Assembly: GCF_002817655.1 (NCBI RefSeq)
Contig: NZ_NWQK01000001.1
Span: forward strand, 186,001-250,000
Direction of reading: 5' to 3'
From: Candidatus Chlamydia corallus
GTDB lineage: Bacteria; Chlamydiota; Chlamydiia; Chlamydiales; Chlamydiaceae
DNA length: 64,000 nt
Notes under the pieces: model-generated
Database searches by the model: none
What the model was told of the DNA's origin: nothing
Seen by the model: only the letters and a program-made list of their open reading frames with translations
Position numbers and translations under genes: made by a program
Part shown: positions 1-9,505 of the stretch, piece after piece
Layout: each line of letters starts with the position of its first letter
Position numbering within the stretch: the first letter of the stretch is position 1

Positions 1-411
1 GTTGTCTCCTAAAGGAGGCAGCCTACGATGCCCTAGAAAATCTACAAGAGGAGGTTCCCCTTGAAAACCACAACGACCGTCACGGAATACATAAAACATC
101 TTCACCTGGTAAGGTCCTTTTTCCAAACGATAGATGTAGACTTCAATGGTTTCTAATAAAGAAAAAAAACGACAAATACTTGTAGATTCATTATGCTCAA
201 TCCCTAATACGGAACACCAGAAGTCCAAGCAAAAATCTATACGATCTTCTTTTGACAATCCCATCAGCTCGTACCAGCCTCGAGGCAGGCGGGGTATCTT
301 TGCCGATACAACTTCCCAAGACATTTCCTTTCGCAACTGCTCTACACACAACACATCGAGAGGAAAGAAGGGGCGAACATCAAATGTTAAACTATTTTCA
401 GGTTTTTTCAT
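1..411 (-). CDS. Conserved chlamydial hypothetical protein (CT338-like), 3' end cut by window edge
   Basis: On the minus strand an open frame begins at an ATG at 409-411 and stays open to base 1, giving 137 codons with no stop. The product starts MKKPENSLTFDVRPFF and continues in protein-like sequence (for example YIYRLEKGPYQVKMFYVFRDG around residues 85-105). It has no signal peptide or membrane segment. I recognise no domain. In chlamydial genomes a hypothetical gene of this kind (CT338) sits next to comEC, and that position is my reason for the label. It is divergent from comEC and overlaps its probable 5' end by about 28 bases. The C-terminus lies outside the window. Confidence 0.7.
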   Translation of the reverse strand, partial: MKKPENSLTFDVRPFFPLDVLCVEQLRKEMSWEVVSAKIPRLPRGWYELMGLSKEDRIDFCLDFWCSVLGIEHNESTSICRFFSLLETIEVYIYRLEKGPYQVKMFYVFRDGRCGFQGEPPLVDFLGHRRLPPLGDN

Positions 412-1847
412 CTTTTTTCTTTCGCTATCCTATAAGCTCTTGGCTCATTCGATTACGCGCCTCTTGTGCGTGCTTTCAACAAAGACATCCTATTTTTTTA
501 TTTGGGCTTTATTGGCTCGCTGGCATAGTATCCCGTAGCCACCCAGAATGTAGCGCTCTTATCCTTATCTTCCTAGGAATATTCCTTCCTCGCAATCCTA
601 AGCAATGGCTCCCCTTAGCACTTGCTTGGATGATTCCTTTGGTTATAACTCCTACGCCATTCATCCACGACGGTCTAGTATCAGGTACTTTTGTGATTCA
701 CCACGAAGGGAGGCGGGGAGCCTACTATGGAGAAGCACTTTCTATTCAAACTCCCTGTGGGAAACGAGCCCACCATCTCTCTTGTCAAATTCTATCGGAA
801 TCCTGTTTAGAGCTTAAAAAGGTTTACCAACTTGAAGGGACGCTACATCATACATCCCAAATTGTTTTTAAGTCTAATGCTTGCTACAAAGAAATTCCTA
901 GATCTAGCTTGTACATGATGAAAGAGAAATGCCAAGAAACTTGCTGGCATTACCTCAACAATATTTTTCCTTCTTCTGAGGTGGGGGCCTTTGCTTCCAG
1001 TCTTTTACTAGGGACTCCCCTTCCTAAAGATCTCCAGGACTTCTTCAGACAAAAAGGATTATCCCATCTCTTTGCAATCTCAGGGTGGCATTTTTCCCTG
1101 TCCGCCTCTATTCTCTCTATGTTATTCGCTCTTCTTCCTTTAAAAATCAAAAAAATTCTGAGTTTTATTCTCCTTACCTCTCTAGCCTACCTTTTTCCCT
1201 TCTCTCCCTCGGTATGGCGCGCTTGGATCTCCTCAACTCTACTTTGTTTTTCATGGTGTTTTTCAGGATCCTGTTCGGGGCTCAATCGTCTAGGCATTGG
1301 CTTTGTTGTTTGTTCTATCTTTTTTTCGCCCTTTTCTCCTGCTTTTGTTTTAAGCTTCTTAGCCACTCTGGGGATTCTGATCTTTTTCCCTATAATTTCC
1401 TCTTTTCTCTACAATCCTTGGACCCTTTTCCTCTCTCCGTTTTGGTTACGGCCTATCCGCTACCTCTCGATGACTTTGGCAGTTTCAATATCTGCCCAGC
1501 TCTTTATTATTCTTCCAATCATGCAGTTCTTTGGCAAATTACCTCTTGAAGGCCTTCTCTATAACCTAATTGTTCCTTTTACCGTACTTCCCATCATCTT
1601 TTTACTTCTTGTTACAATTATCCTCCCATGCCTTGCCCCTATGACTGAAGTTCTTGTAAAAGGCCTTTTCTCACATCCTTGGCTCCAAAATCCCAATATC
1701 CTAATCACTCTTTCCTTTCCCCCAGTTCCTCCTTGGATTCTTACACTCTCTTCCCTTATTTTACTCCTAATTGGAATCTTGCGCACAAAAGTCACTCATA
1801 ATTCGTTAGTTTCCATTACTGCTCATCGCTTCATTGAAACTCTATGA
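384..1847 (+). CDS. comEC: ComEC/Rec2-family competence membrane channel
   Basis: Polytopic inner-membrane protein of the ComEC family, the channel that moves single-stranded DNA into the cytoplasm in competent bacteria. The family signature HLFAISGWHFSLSAS lies near residues 228-242, followed by about eight hydrophobic helices. There is a short hydrophobic N-terminus and an OB-like segment with conserved CGKRAHH. The C-terminal metallo-beta-lactamase domain of long ComEC proteins is absent; the protein ends after the last helix at 487 residues. I start it at the ATG at 384, preceded by an AAGGGG-like site. An upstream in-frame ATG at 252 would add 44 unlike-looking residues that run antisense through the neighbouring gene. 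DNA uptake in chlamydiae is inferred. Confidence 0.85.
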   Translation: MLNYFQVFSSFFFRYPISSWLIRLRASCACFQQRHPIFLFGLYWLAGIVSRSHPECSALILIFLGIFLPRNPKQWLPLALAWMIPLVITPTPFIHDGLVSGTFVIHHEGRRGAYYGEALSIQTPCGKRAHHLSCQILSESCLELKKVYQLEGTLHHTSQIVFKSNACYKEIPRSSLYMMKEKCQETCWHYLNNIFPSSEVGAFASSLLLGTPLPKDLQDFFRQKGLSHLFAISGWHFSLSASILSMLFALLPLKIKKILSFILLTSLAYLFPFSPSVWRAWISSTLLCFSWCFSGSCSGLNRLGIGFVVCSIFFSPFSPAFVLSFLATLGILIFFPIISSFLYNPWTLFLSPFWLRPIRYLSMTLAVSISAQLFIILPIMQFFGKLPLEGLLYNLIVPFTVLPIIFLLLVTIILPCLAPMTEVLVKGLFSHPWLQNPNILITLSFPPVPPWILTLSSLILLLIGILRTKVTHNSLVSITAHRFIETL

Positions 1848-1955
1848 GACAAAAACATTCTAATCACAAAGCAAATTTATCCTTATTTTTTACAATTTGT
1901 TTTTATGTTAAAATTGACGAAATTTTTATGTTCAAAAATATATACGAGAATATTT

Positions 1956-3245
1956 ATGGAAACAATATCGACCCCATCTTCACGCCGTCCTCCTACGTTA
2001 TCCCATAATGCATCGCCCATTCCCTTTTCAGATCCTTTTTCTGCACCCACGACTAGTCCGCCTCTACCAGAGAGGATACCTTCTCAGGATAAGAAAAAAG
2101 AAACTAAATCCTCAGTTATCACAACAATAGCTTTTGCCATTTTAGGATTGATATTCTTCGCAAGTGGAATTCTCACCGCTTGCCTAGGTGGTTCGCTAAC
2201 AATCTTTATTCCTCTATTTATACTTAGCGCTATCTTTATAGTTTTGACATTGTTGTATTTTGTAAAACACCTAAAAGAGCCTGTGATCCGAGAGCCTCCC
2301 CTCGTACCTCACTCTCCTAAAATTACTCCTCCAATCACTCCTGAACCCTCTCCTAAGTTCTCTCCTAAACCATCTCCTAAGCCGCTAACCCCAGAAGTAG
2401 AAGCACTAACACCTCCAACTCCACCTAAAACAGAGGATAGAAAAAAACTGACCTGGAATCCTAATATACAGTACCCCGCAAAATACGATTACTCGGCTCT
2501 TCATAATTTGCTAAAGCAGTTATTCTATCTAGATCCAACAACGAACCCTGGAGATCGTAGGTATCCAGATAAGCTAACATGTGTCCGCATGAGAGCTAAA
2601 GAAAAACCTGCTGTCAGTTTTCATTGCTTCAAAGGACACTTTTCTAGTGATGAGATTCTAAATAAAGAGTCGGGAGCTATTGTTATCGTAACACATTCTA
2701 GTATGGATTCCTCTATGACAGTAGGAAGAGCGACTGCTGTTTCCGCATGTTTAAGAAAAACGTGTTGGGAAGCGATCAAAAACAGCATTCCTTCTTCAGA
2801 AAAAAAATTGGCTATAGGTTCATGCATTTCTGGCTCTTGGACTATAGAAAAGGGAGACTCCCGTTATGCCTCTCACCTGATCTTTATTAACCCCCCTACA
2901 TTAGAAACTCTTATTCGCGAAAAAATACGCCGAGCAATTGCATTGACAGATTTTAGTATGAAAGAAGCTTTCTCTAATTTAGTGATGGCTTATTTGCAGT
3001 GTTTTGACATCTGCATAGAGAATAATCTTACAAGTATACAGTTAGAAGTATTGGGATTAAATAACCTAAGCAGAGATCAAGAGGAATATTCTACGTGGGA
3101 GTATTGTTGCCACTTGGCTCTTATGGAAGCCTTGCGAATTTTATTGGCATCCGAAAACTCTCTGGTTAATATTTCCGTAAATAGTCCAACCGAATTACCA
3201 ATGAAAACGGGATGCCAGGCGCTCTTCCGCAGTAAAAAATCCTAA
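1956..3245 (+). CDS. Putative inclusion-membrane protein with macro-domain-like C-terminus
   Basis: A 429-residue protein starting METISTPSS. An earlier in-frame ATG at 1905 adds 17 residues but has no better ribosome site. The layout is a Ser/Pro-rich N-terminus, two close hydrophobic helices at about 53-75 and 80-103 (the bilobed pattern of chlamydial Inc proteins), a Pro-rich linker with PSPK-type repeats at about 110-160, then a globular domain at about 205-420. The globular domain has the order of a macro (ADP-ribose-binding) domain. GAIVIVTHSS stands where AIVNAAN is usual, then VGRATAVSACLRKTC, then ASHLIFINPP, then a helix leading into NLTSIQLEVLGLN. The canonical Asn and Gly-rich loop are changed, so ligand binding is uncertain. 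Placement in the inclusion membrane is inferred from the bilobed helices. Confidence 0.7.
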   Translation: METISTPSSRRPPTLSHNASPIPFSDPFSAPTTSPPLPERIPSQDKKKETKSSVITTIAFAILGLIFFASGILTACLGGSLTIFIPLFILSAIFIVLTLLYFVKHLKEPVIREPPLVPHSPKITPPITPEPSPKFSPKPSPKPLTPEVEALTPPTPPKTEDRKKLTWNPNIQYPAKYDYSALHNLLKQLFYLDPTTNPGDRRYPDKLTCVRMRAKEKPAVSFHCFKGHFSSDEILNKESGAIVIVTHSSMDSSMTVGRATAVSACLRKTCWEAIKNSIPSSEKKLAIGSCISGSWTIEKGDSRYASHLIFINPPTLETLIREKIRRAIALTDFSMKEAFSNLVMAYLQCFDICIENNLTSIQLEVLGLNNLSRDQEEYSTWEYCCHLALMEALRILLASENSLVNISVNSPTELPMKTGCQALFRSKKS

Positions 3246-3275
3246 AAATAGAAGGATAAAAGTAATGAAATCAAA

Positions 3276-5312
3276 CTAGAATTCTATGAGACTCTTAGCA
3301 GCTTGTAAAATAGAATCTTTCTGTGGAAGAACTTCATTTTCAAGAATCTTAGAATAAGGAACAGGAGCGTGAAGCCCACCAAGACGGCGGATAGGAGCAT
3401 CTAAATAAGAATATGCCTGTTCAGACATAGTAGCGACAAGTTCACTGCCAAAGCCGCAAAACTCTGAAGCCTCGTGAATCACCAATAACCTGCCTGTTTT
3501 CTCTATTGATTTTAGAACCGTAGCAAAGTCACAGGGTACTATAGTACGGAGATCTATAACTTCTATAGAAAGTCCTTGTGTAGCTAACTCCTGAGCAACC
3601 TCTAAGCTTAATACCAAGGGCATCCCCCAAGAGACTATGGTCAGATCTTTCCCAGGATGAAGAACAGCGGCCTTGCCAAAAGGGAGAACATAATCGTTAG
3701 AAAAAACTGGGCAGGCACTAAAAATACGTCTTTGATACAAGGCTTTATGTTCCAAAAATACTACTGGATTTGGATCTCGAATCGCAGCCTTGAGCAATGC
3801 TTTAGCATCAGCAGCATTGGAAGGATAGGCAATTTTAATGCCAGGACAATGTGCTAGAAATCCTTCAATACTTTGTGAATGGTAAGGTCCTCCCTGAATA
3901 TATCCCCCTGAAGGAGCCCGTATCACTAGAGGAACTTCCCATTCACCAGCAGAACGATAGTAAATGCTGGAGGCCTCTGAAAACAATTGATTGATCCCTG
4001 GCCAAATGTAATCCGCAAATTGAATCTCAACAACGGGCTTATGAATCCCGTCTAAGGCCATCCCTATGGCGGTTCCTATGATAGTTGCCTCAGCTAATGG
4101 AGAGTTAAAACAACGTTGCGGACCAAATTTCTCTGTAAAATTCCGAGTAACACCAAAGACTCCTCCTTTATCTCCAGCAACGTCCTCACCAAAGACAATC
4201 ACTCCAGAATCTCGAGTCATCTCTTCTAAGAGAGCTTCGGCAATGGCATCACGCATGACTTTGGGTTCGGACTTACGCAAATTCTGAGCGATTTCAGAAT
4301 TCTCATAATCAATTAGGGTCTCCGTATGAGGCGAAAAGACTTCATGACTTGTTGATCCCTTGGAAGGAAAGGGAAGGGCTTCGGCAATCTCACAAGCTTT
4401 TCGAACTTCTTCTTGAGCTTCAGCCTTGATCTCTTCAACTTCCAGGAAGGACAAACCAAAAATATCGACAGCCTCTCTCTCTAGAAGGATTAAGGGATCC
4501 TTATCCATGCATAGTTTAAGATCTAACACCGAGCGGTATTTTTCTTGACTATCGGAATTGCTATGCGAGCCCAAGCGAACCATATCTATTAAAATCAAAG
4601 AGGGGACCGAATGTTGACGGGCTTGATTTATTGCAGAAGAAAAGGTTTCGCTAAGAGAAGCATAGTTGCCGCCGTCGACCTCATAGACAGCTAACCCTTG
4701 GTAACAACTACCCAAGCGAGCAAGGTCTGCTCCACATTGATCTTCAAAAGGAACAGAAATCGCCCAATGATTATTTTGGATTACTGTAATTAAAGGCAGT
4801 TGGTGTAAGGAAACAAAGTTCAACATTTCATGAAATTCGCCTTGTGATGTAGCTCCATCGCCTCCAGAAACATAAACAACTTCGTCAACTGACAAGTTCT
4901 TGACAGCCCAAGCACGACCTGCTGCTTGTAAAAACTGCGTCCCTACAACACTGGACTGACAGCAAATACGCAACTTTTTATGAGAATAATGATAGGGCAT
5001 CATTCTGGCAGAAGAATGATTTAAGGTCATACGAGCAAGAAAAGAGGCAAAGATTTCAGAGAGATCACAACCCAAGCCTATAGGGAATCCCTGATCTCTA
5101 TAATAAGGGAAGGACCAATCTTTACCAGGAATAAGACTTTTACCAGCAAGAACACCAGCAAGCTCGTGACCTGCGCAAGACAGCTGAAATGTACCACCCG
5201 AGCCACTCTGCCTAGAGAGGAGAAGCATCTTCTGTTCAGCAAAGCGCAACTCCCAGACTAGTTTTAAAACATCTCTTATAGAAGAAATAACTTGATTTTG
5301 TGTTACTCCCAT
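3276..5312 (-). CDS. 2-oxoacid dehydrogenase E1, fused alpha and beta subunits
   Basis: Thiamine-diphosphate-dependent E1 component, pyruvate or branched-chain 2-oxoacid type, with alpha and beta chains in one 678-residue polypeptide. The alpha half spans about 1-330 and carries the TPP motif GDGATSQG (151-158) ending in the NN pair at 180-181. The beta half, about 345-678, is a transketolase-like pyrimidine-binding and C-terminal domain (VIVFGEDVAGDKGGVFGVT, then RAPSGGYIQGGPYHSQSIE). Chlamydiae annotate this fusion (CT340) as pdhA/B or oxoisovalerate dehydrogenase; the substrate cannot be read from sequence. It would work with E2 and E3 subunits encoded elsewhere. It lies 33 bases downstream of dnaJ on the same strand. 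Confidence 0.9.
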   Translation of the reverse strand: MGVTQNQVISSIRDVLKLVWELRFAEQKMLLLSRQSGSGGTFQLSCAGHELAGVLAGKSLIPGKDWSFPYYRDQGFPIGLGCDLSEIFASFLARMTLNHSSARMMPYHYSHKKLRICCQSSVVGTQFLQAAGRAWAVKNLSVDEVVYVSGGDGATSQGEFHEMLNFVSLHQLPLITVIQNNHWAISVPFEDQCGADLARLGSCYQGLAVYEVDGGNYASLSETFSSAINQARQHSVPSLILIDMVRLGSHSNSDSQEKYRSVLDLKLCMDKDPLILLEREAVDIFGLSFLEVEEIKAEAQEEVRKACEIAEALPFPSKGSTSHEVFSPHTETLIDYENSEIAQNLRKSEPKVMRDAIAEALLEEMTRDSGVIVFGEDVAGDKGGVFGVTRNFTEKFGPQRCFNSPLAEATIIGTAIGMALDGIHKPVVEIQFADYIWPGINQLFSEASSIYYRSAGEWEVPLVIRAPSGGYIQGGPYHSQSIEGFLAHCPGIKIAYPSNAADAKALLKAAIRDPNPVVFLEHKALYQRRIFSACPVFSNDYVLPFGKAAVLHPGKDLTIVSWGMPLVLSLEVAQELATQGLSIEVIDLRTIVPCDFATVLKSIEKTGRLLVIHEASEFCGFGSELVATMSEQAYSYLDAPIRRLGGLHAPVPYSKILENEVLPQKDSILQAAKSLIEF

Positions 5313-5345
5313 AGATCTCTCAGTAAAGTCGGTCTCTTCTCCTCC

Positions 5346-6527
5346 TTATACCGTGAAGTCAGAAAAAAAACCTTTTATTTTATCTAAAAAACTACGCTTC
5401 TTGGGAAAGTTTTCTGCTTTTTCTGTAGAGGCAAAATTACGCAAAAGTTCTTTTTGTTCTTCTGACAAATTCTGAGGGGTTTCTACAGAAACTCGAACTA
5501 AAAGATCTCCTCGACCTTTTCCATGAACATTAGGAAATCCTTGATTTCTTACTTTTAAAATAGTTCCACTTTGAATTCCTTCAGGGACAGTAAGACGACA
5601 AGCTCCCTCTGTTTTTAATAACGTGGGAATTTCTTTCTTCATGCCTAAAGCAGCATCTATAAAACCGATAGGAAGCTCTAGGATCAAGTCATCGCCACGA
5701 CGCTCAAATACTGGATGGGGCTCTACATCAATAAAGACATAGAGATCTCCAGACGGAGCTCCATTTTGGCCTGCATCTCCGTATCCTTCCATCTTTAAGC
5801 GCATCCCAGAATCGACGCCTGCTGGAATATGCACATGCACATTACGTTTATCTTTAATTCTTCCTTGACCGCGGCATGTGGAGCAAGGATCCGTGATAAT
5901 ACGACCTTCTCCACCACACTCTGGACATGTAGATGCCATAGAGAAAAAGCCTCGACTTTGTACGACTTGTCCAGAACCTTTGCAGCGTTCGCAACATTTA
6001 ATCCCCTGAGAATTGACGGCTCCTTGACCAGCACATGTTTCACAAGATTTGTATCCAGAAACAACAAGCTCTTTCTCAACACCGTGAGCAGCTTCTTCAA
6101 AAGTTAAATTGATATGAACTTTCTTGCTTGCTCCTTGACGAGCACCTCCAGGATCCGAGCGCATTCCGAAAGCTTCGCCAAGCCCTCCAAAAAGACCTTC
6201 GAAGAAGCTCCCTCCCCCTCCGAACTCTCCGCCGAATGCTCCCATGAAAGTGCGTAAGGCATCTTCCATGTTCCCCATTCCTCCAGCACCGCCAAAACCT
6301 CCAGCTCCAGCAAAAGGACCATCCTTACCGAAACGATCGTAAGAATCGCGCTTCTGAGGATCACTCAGAACTTCATAAGCTTCAGAAACTTCTTTGAAGC
6401 GTTTTTCTGCTTCCGCATCTCCAGGATTTTTATCTGGATGATATTTAATAGCTAATTTGCGATAGGCTTTTTTAATTTCTTCTGCAGAAGCAGTTTTAGA
6501 AATGCCTAAAATCGAATAATAATCCAT
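5346..6527 (-). CDS. dnaJ: Chaperone DnaJ (Hsp40)
   Basis: Cochaperone that delivers unfolded clients to DnaK and stimulates its ATPase. At 393 residues it is a full-length class I DnaJ. The J domain (1-70) has HPD at 30-32. A Gly/Phe-rich linker follows at about 75-130. Four CxxCxGxG zinc-binding repeats follow ([32 protein letters not shown]), then the two client-binding domains. It lies downstream of rpsU with a short gap and is probably cotranscribed with it. I saw no CIRCE operator upstream. Confidence 0.97.
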   Translation of the reverse strand: MDYYSILGISKTASAEEIKKAYRKLAIKYHPDKNPGDAEAEKRFKEVSEAYEVLSDPQKRDSYDRFGKDGPFAGAGGFGGAGGMGNMEDALRTFMGAFGGEFGGGGSFFEGLFGGLGEAFGMRSDPGGARQGASKKVHINLTFEEAAHGVEKELVVSGYKSCETCAGQGAVNSQGIKCCERCKGSGQVVQSRGFFSMASTCPECGGEGRIITDPCSTCRGQGRIKDKRNVHVHIPAGVDSGMRLKMEGYGDAGQNGAPSGDLYVFIDVEPHPVFERRGDDLILELPIGFIDAALGMKKEIPTLLKTEGACRLTVPEGIQSGTILKVRNQGFPNVHGKGRGDLLVRVSVETPQNLSEEQKELLRNFASTEKAENFPKKRSFLDKIKGFFSDFTV

Positions 6528-6562
6528 ACCCTAAACACTACCAACTAACACGAGATTGCCAA

Positions 6563-6739
6563 TTAACGACTACGATATTTAGCCGCAGCTTTAGATTTAG
6601 CTCGTTTCTTGACAGAAGGCTTGTCGTAAAAGCGATGGGACTTAGCAGCTTTTAAAATCCCCTCTTTATCTATTTTCTTTTTTAAAATGCGTAGAGCGCG
6701 ATCTACAGGCTCTCCAACTCGAACTTTAACACTGGGCAT
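6563..6739 (-). CDS. rpsU: 30S ribosomal protein S21
   Basis: A 58-residue basic protein starting [17 protein letters not shown] and ending AAAKYRSR. It matches the S21 family in length and in the N-terminal pattern VRxxEPxDxALRxxKKK. S21 sits on the platform of the small subunit near the anti-Shine-Dalgarno region and helps initiation. The gene lies directly upstream of dnaJ on the minus strand; a pairing of rpsU with dnaJ is common in chlamydiae. The 176 bases upstream separate it from tsaB and probably hold its promoter. Confidence 0.95.
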   Translation of the reverse strand: MPSVKVRVGEPVDRALRILKKKIDKEGILKAAKSHRFYDKPSVKKRAKSKAAAKYRSR

Positions 6740-6915
6740 GCATTACCTTATTACGCAATAAATAACAAATCTCTGGTCTCCTATAAACACAATAATAATC
6801 TTTTTACTATGTGCTTTAGAAGAGTCCCGATTGTACCACTACTTCTATTAGGCTTCAAGAGATAGTTGAATTCATCCAGCACCAACAGCATCAAGAAATA
6901 GTTAGAAAATGAAAA

Positions 6916-7563
6916 TCAAAAAAGACAGGAATAACTACGATAATCGGGAGAAATCTGATTATTATATTCTAATTCTACAACCATAAGTTGAGAAATCACG
7001 TGCCTGCGAATCTGTTCTATAGAGGGAGCGACCTCTTGTAGAACAATCTTATTCGAAAAACTGCTAGCGAAGAGTTGCGGATTAGGAGAAATGACGTGAT
7101 AATACTTATGAGCGACGCAATATTCAGAAGCCTCTGGATAAGAAAGTAAGGTTCCAGGACCAACGCCTCTTCTTTTTTGACTAAAGCCGTCTTCAGAAAT
7201 CTCTGAGCTTAAAGTCAGGACTCCCCCGCGTTTCCCCAAAGGAAGCATTAAAGCTTTTTTTTCATCTTTGGATAATAAATATCCTTCCAAAGAGCTATAT
7301 CCTAATAAAGGTACATTCTTTGCCATGGCCAACCCTTGAGCAAAAGAAATCCCTATGCGTGTTGCAGAAAAGTTCCCTGGACCCAGAGCAACAGCAACTC
7401 CCTGAAAACACAAATCATTACTTTTAAAAAGAAACTCTAAAACAATTCCAAGATCTGGACCCACTGGCAAAGACCAATGCTCAAGTACTTTCTGGTTATC
7501 CACATAAGCTAAGAACGGATAATATCCAGAAGTGTCTACTATAACATACTTATAGAAGTACAT
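6916..7563 (-). CDS. tsaB: tRNA threonylcarbamoyladenosine biosynthesis protein TsaB
   Basis: ASKHA-fold partner of TsaD in making the t6A modification at position 37 of ANN-decoding tRNAs. The N-terminal phosphate-binding strand reads IVDTSGYYP. The family motif ALGPGNFSATRIG is near residues 60-72, followed by the conserved KNVPLLGYSSLEG. At 215 residues it is typical of TsaB. It was long annotated as a glycoprotease homologue (gcp) in chlamydiae. It is divergent from the membrane-protein pair that follows, and the two share a roughly 145-base AT-rich intergenic region. Confidence 0.85.
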   Translation of the reverse strand: MYFYKYVIVDTSGYYPFLAYVDNQKVLEHWSLPVGPDLGIVLEFLFKSNDLCFQGVAVALGPGNFSATRIGISFAQGLAMAKNVPLLGYSSLEGYLLSKDEKKALMLPLGKRGGVLTLSSEISEDGFSQKRRGVGPGTLLSYPEASEYCVAHKYYHVISPNPQLFASSFSNKIVLQEVAPSIEQIRRHVISQLMVVELEYNNQISPDYRSYSCLF

Positions 7564-7707
7564 ACGTCGAATTTCAATATAAAAAAATAAACTATACCAA
7601 CAAACCTTTTTTAATCAAATAAAAATATCCAGAAAATGAAATAATTTATTGTTTTATTTATTCAGATCCCCTAAACTTTTTTGCCGATTTAGATATAAAG
7701 GTTGAAC

Positions 7708-8628
7708 ATGAACTGTGAATTTTTTACGCCAATACACTTCTGTCCTCAATTTTACTCGATTCTCCCCTACTTAGGGAAAGGATCGGGGATTCTTGAAAGG
7801 ATGTCAAATAAAATTGAGAACTACTTCCATTTAGGCGGAATGAGAAAGATTGTATTTGAAGAATACAACGCTGGCAAATCCTTCCTATACATGGAACAAT
7901 TTAAAAATATTCCCCTCGTAGAGAAATTAATAAAAATCCTCTCCTATATTTTAATTATCCCAGTAATCTTTATGTTAATTTGTAGAATTATTATTCGCTT
8001 CATTCTTGCACGTAAATACGAGGGATCTGGAATTAGAATTAGAAAAGAAGAATTAAAAGACTTCTTTCTTAAAAATAAAGAGAACTTTGTCTTTCCCAAA
8101 CCCCACCCTGAAGGCTTAAAAAAAATTAAAGAGCTACACGCTATAGCACGTTCTGGAGTTAGCTACGAACAATTATTAGATCGAGGCTTCTCCTTTAACC
8201 CTCTAATCTTCGTTTCAATAAAAAAAATGCATCCAGAATTGAAGGCCGATGCTTCTCCAGAGGAGATCCTAAAACAAACTGTTAAGGATACGCAGGATTT
8301 AGGATTTTCTTACAATGAATTCAGTTCGAGTTTGACTTTTACTTTTTTTGCATCCTGTCAGAAGTCTTCTGGCGAAACTATTTCAGGAGATACAAGAGCG
8401 AGCAATGCATACAAGAATAGTTTAACAAAGGCAATCGAACAACTAGAAAAACAAAAAGACACGTCCCCAGATCTTCTCTATACGACACAACGATTACAAT
8501 ACCTGAACTCATTTGATATTGAAGTTAAAGGAATCAGTCATAGCTTCGGCCTCGTAATTAGAAGAGATTATTTGCAATCCTTCTCTGATGGAAACGTGGA
8601 TGGAAATTTATCTTTATCTGAGTTCTGA
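7708..8628 (+). CDS. Chlamydial membrane protein, first of a tandem paralogous pair
   Basis: A 306-residue protein of unknown function. The ATG at 7708 is chosen over the TTG six bases upstream. AAAGG lies about five bases before it, and with this start the N-terminus aligns residue for residue with the next gene (ILPYLGKGSG at equal positions). The shared core is a PYLGKGSG motif, then NYFHLGG, then one long hydrophobic stretch at about 73-100 (LIKILSYILIIPVIFMLICR). A charged region with PEGLKKIKELHAIARSG follows. There is no signal peptide. The family appears chlamydia-specific; an inclusion or envelope membrane location is a guess. Confidence 0.75.
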   Translation: MNCEFFTPIHFCPQFYSILPYLGKGSGILERMSNKIENYFHLGGMRKIVFEEYNAGKSFLYMEQFKNIPLVEKLIKILSYILIIPVIFMLICRIIIRFILARKYEGSGIRIRKEELKDFFLKNKENFVFPKPHPEGLKKIKELHAIARSGVSYEQLLDRGFSFNPLIFVSIKKMHPELKADASPEEILKQTVKDTQDLGFSYNEFSSSLTFTFFASCQKSSGETISGDTRASNAYKNSLTKAIEQLEKQKDTSPDLLYTTQRLQYLNSFDIEVKGISHSFGLVIRRDYLQSFSDGNVDGNLSLSEF

Positions 8629-8710
8629 GAGAAAAATTCCCGAATCATCAATAGTAGTTAATATTTGAAAGCCAGTTTGTTACAATATATAAGAATAAAA
8701 ATTCTGGCCT

Positions 8711-9505
8711 ATGTTTGTTCGATTTTTTCGTCCTCTAGTTTTCTCGGATCAGTCCTTATCTTTTCTTCCTTACTTAGGAAAGGGTTCTGGGACTATTGAA
8801 AAGTGTTCGCATATCGTTGATAACTACTTCCATTTAGGAGGGGAAAAATCCGTTATCGTCAAAGGAGTTTCTAGTAACTCCTTTCTATACGTTACTAGGA
8901 TCTTTCCAATTTCGAATTTTGAAAAAATATTAAAAATCCTCTCCTATATCTTAATTCTTCCTGTAATTCTAACCCTTGTTATTAAGATTGTTTTACGTAT
9001 CATACTATTCTTTAAGTATCATGGTCTAATCATAGGAGTTAAAGAGGAAGAATTAAAAAAATTGCTTTTGCCTAATACAGAAAACCTGAGCCTTCCTGCA
9101 GCATCTCCTGAGGCACTAAAGAACATTCATGCTTTACACACTTTAGTCCGCTCTGGAAAAACTTATAATGAACTTATACAACAGGGGTTTTCTTTCACTA
9201 AAACCACTCGGAATCTTCATCAAATTCCCTCACCAAATCGAGATATCGGATTCTCTTATGATAAACTTTTCCCTGGATTTTATTTTCATTCGTTCGTGTC
9301 TACCCCAAATGCTTTAGGAAGTGAGCGTGCTCTTAACTACCACCAGGAGAAGCAGAGGGAAATGATTTTTAAATTAAAAAATACACAACCCTATTCTTTT
9401 GTCTTCCGATCTCAGTATTTCCCTTTGATTCAAACAGAAAACACAAGCTTACCATTTGGACTTGCGACGCTTGTTCTTTGGAAAATCTCCCCTATACAAA
9501 ATTAG
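8711..9505 (+). CDS. Chlamydial membrane protein, second of a tandem paralogous pair
   Basis: A 264-residue paralogue of the preceding gene, 82 bases downstream on the same strand. It keeps FLPYLGKGSG, NYFHLGG, the hydrophobic helix (ILKILSYILILPVILTLVIK) and the PEALKNIHALHTLVRSGKTYNELIQQGFSF block. It lacks about 40 residues of the first copy's C-terminal half. The pattern is a tandem duplication followed by divergence. Function unknown. Confidence 0.75.
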   Translation: MFVRFFRPLVFSDQSLSFLPYLGKGSGTIEKCSHIVDNYFHLGGEKSVIVKGVSSNSFLYVTRIFPISNFEKILKILSYILILPVILTLVIKIVLRIILFFKYHGLIIGVKEEELKKLLLPNTENLSLPAASPEALKNIHALHTLVRSGKTYNELIQQGFSFTKTTRNLHQIPSPNRDIGFSYDKLFPGFYFHSFVSTPNALGSERALNYHQEKQREMIFKLKNTQPYSFVFRSQYFPLIQTENTSLPFGLATLVLWKISPIQN

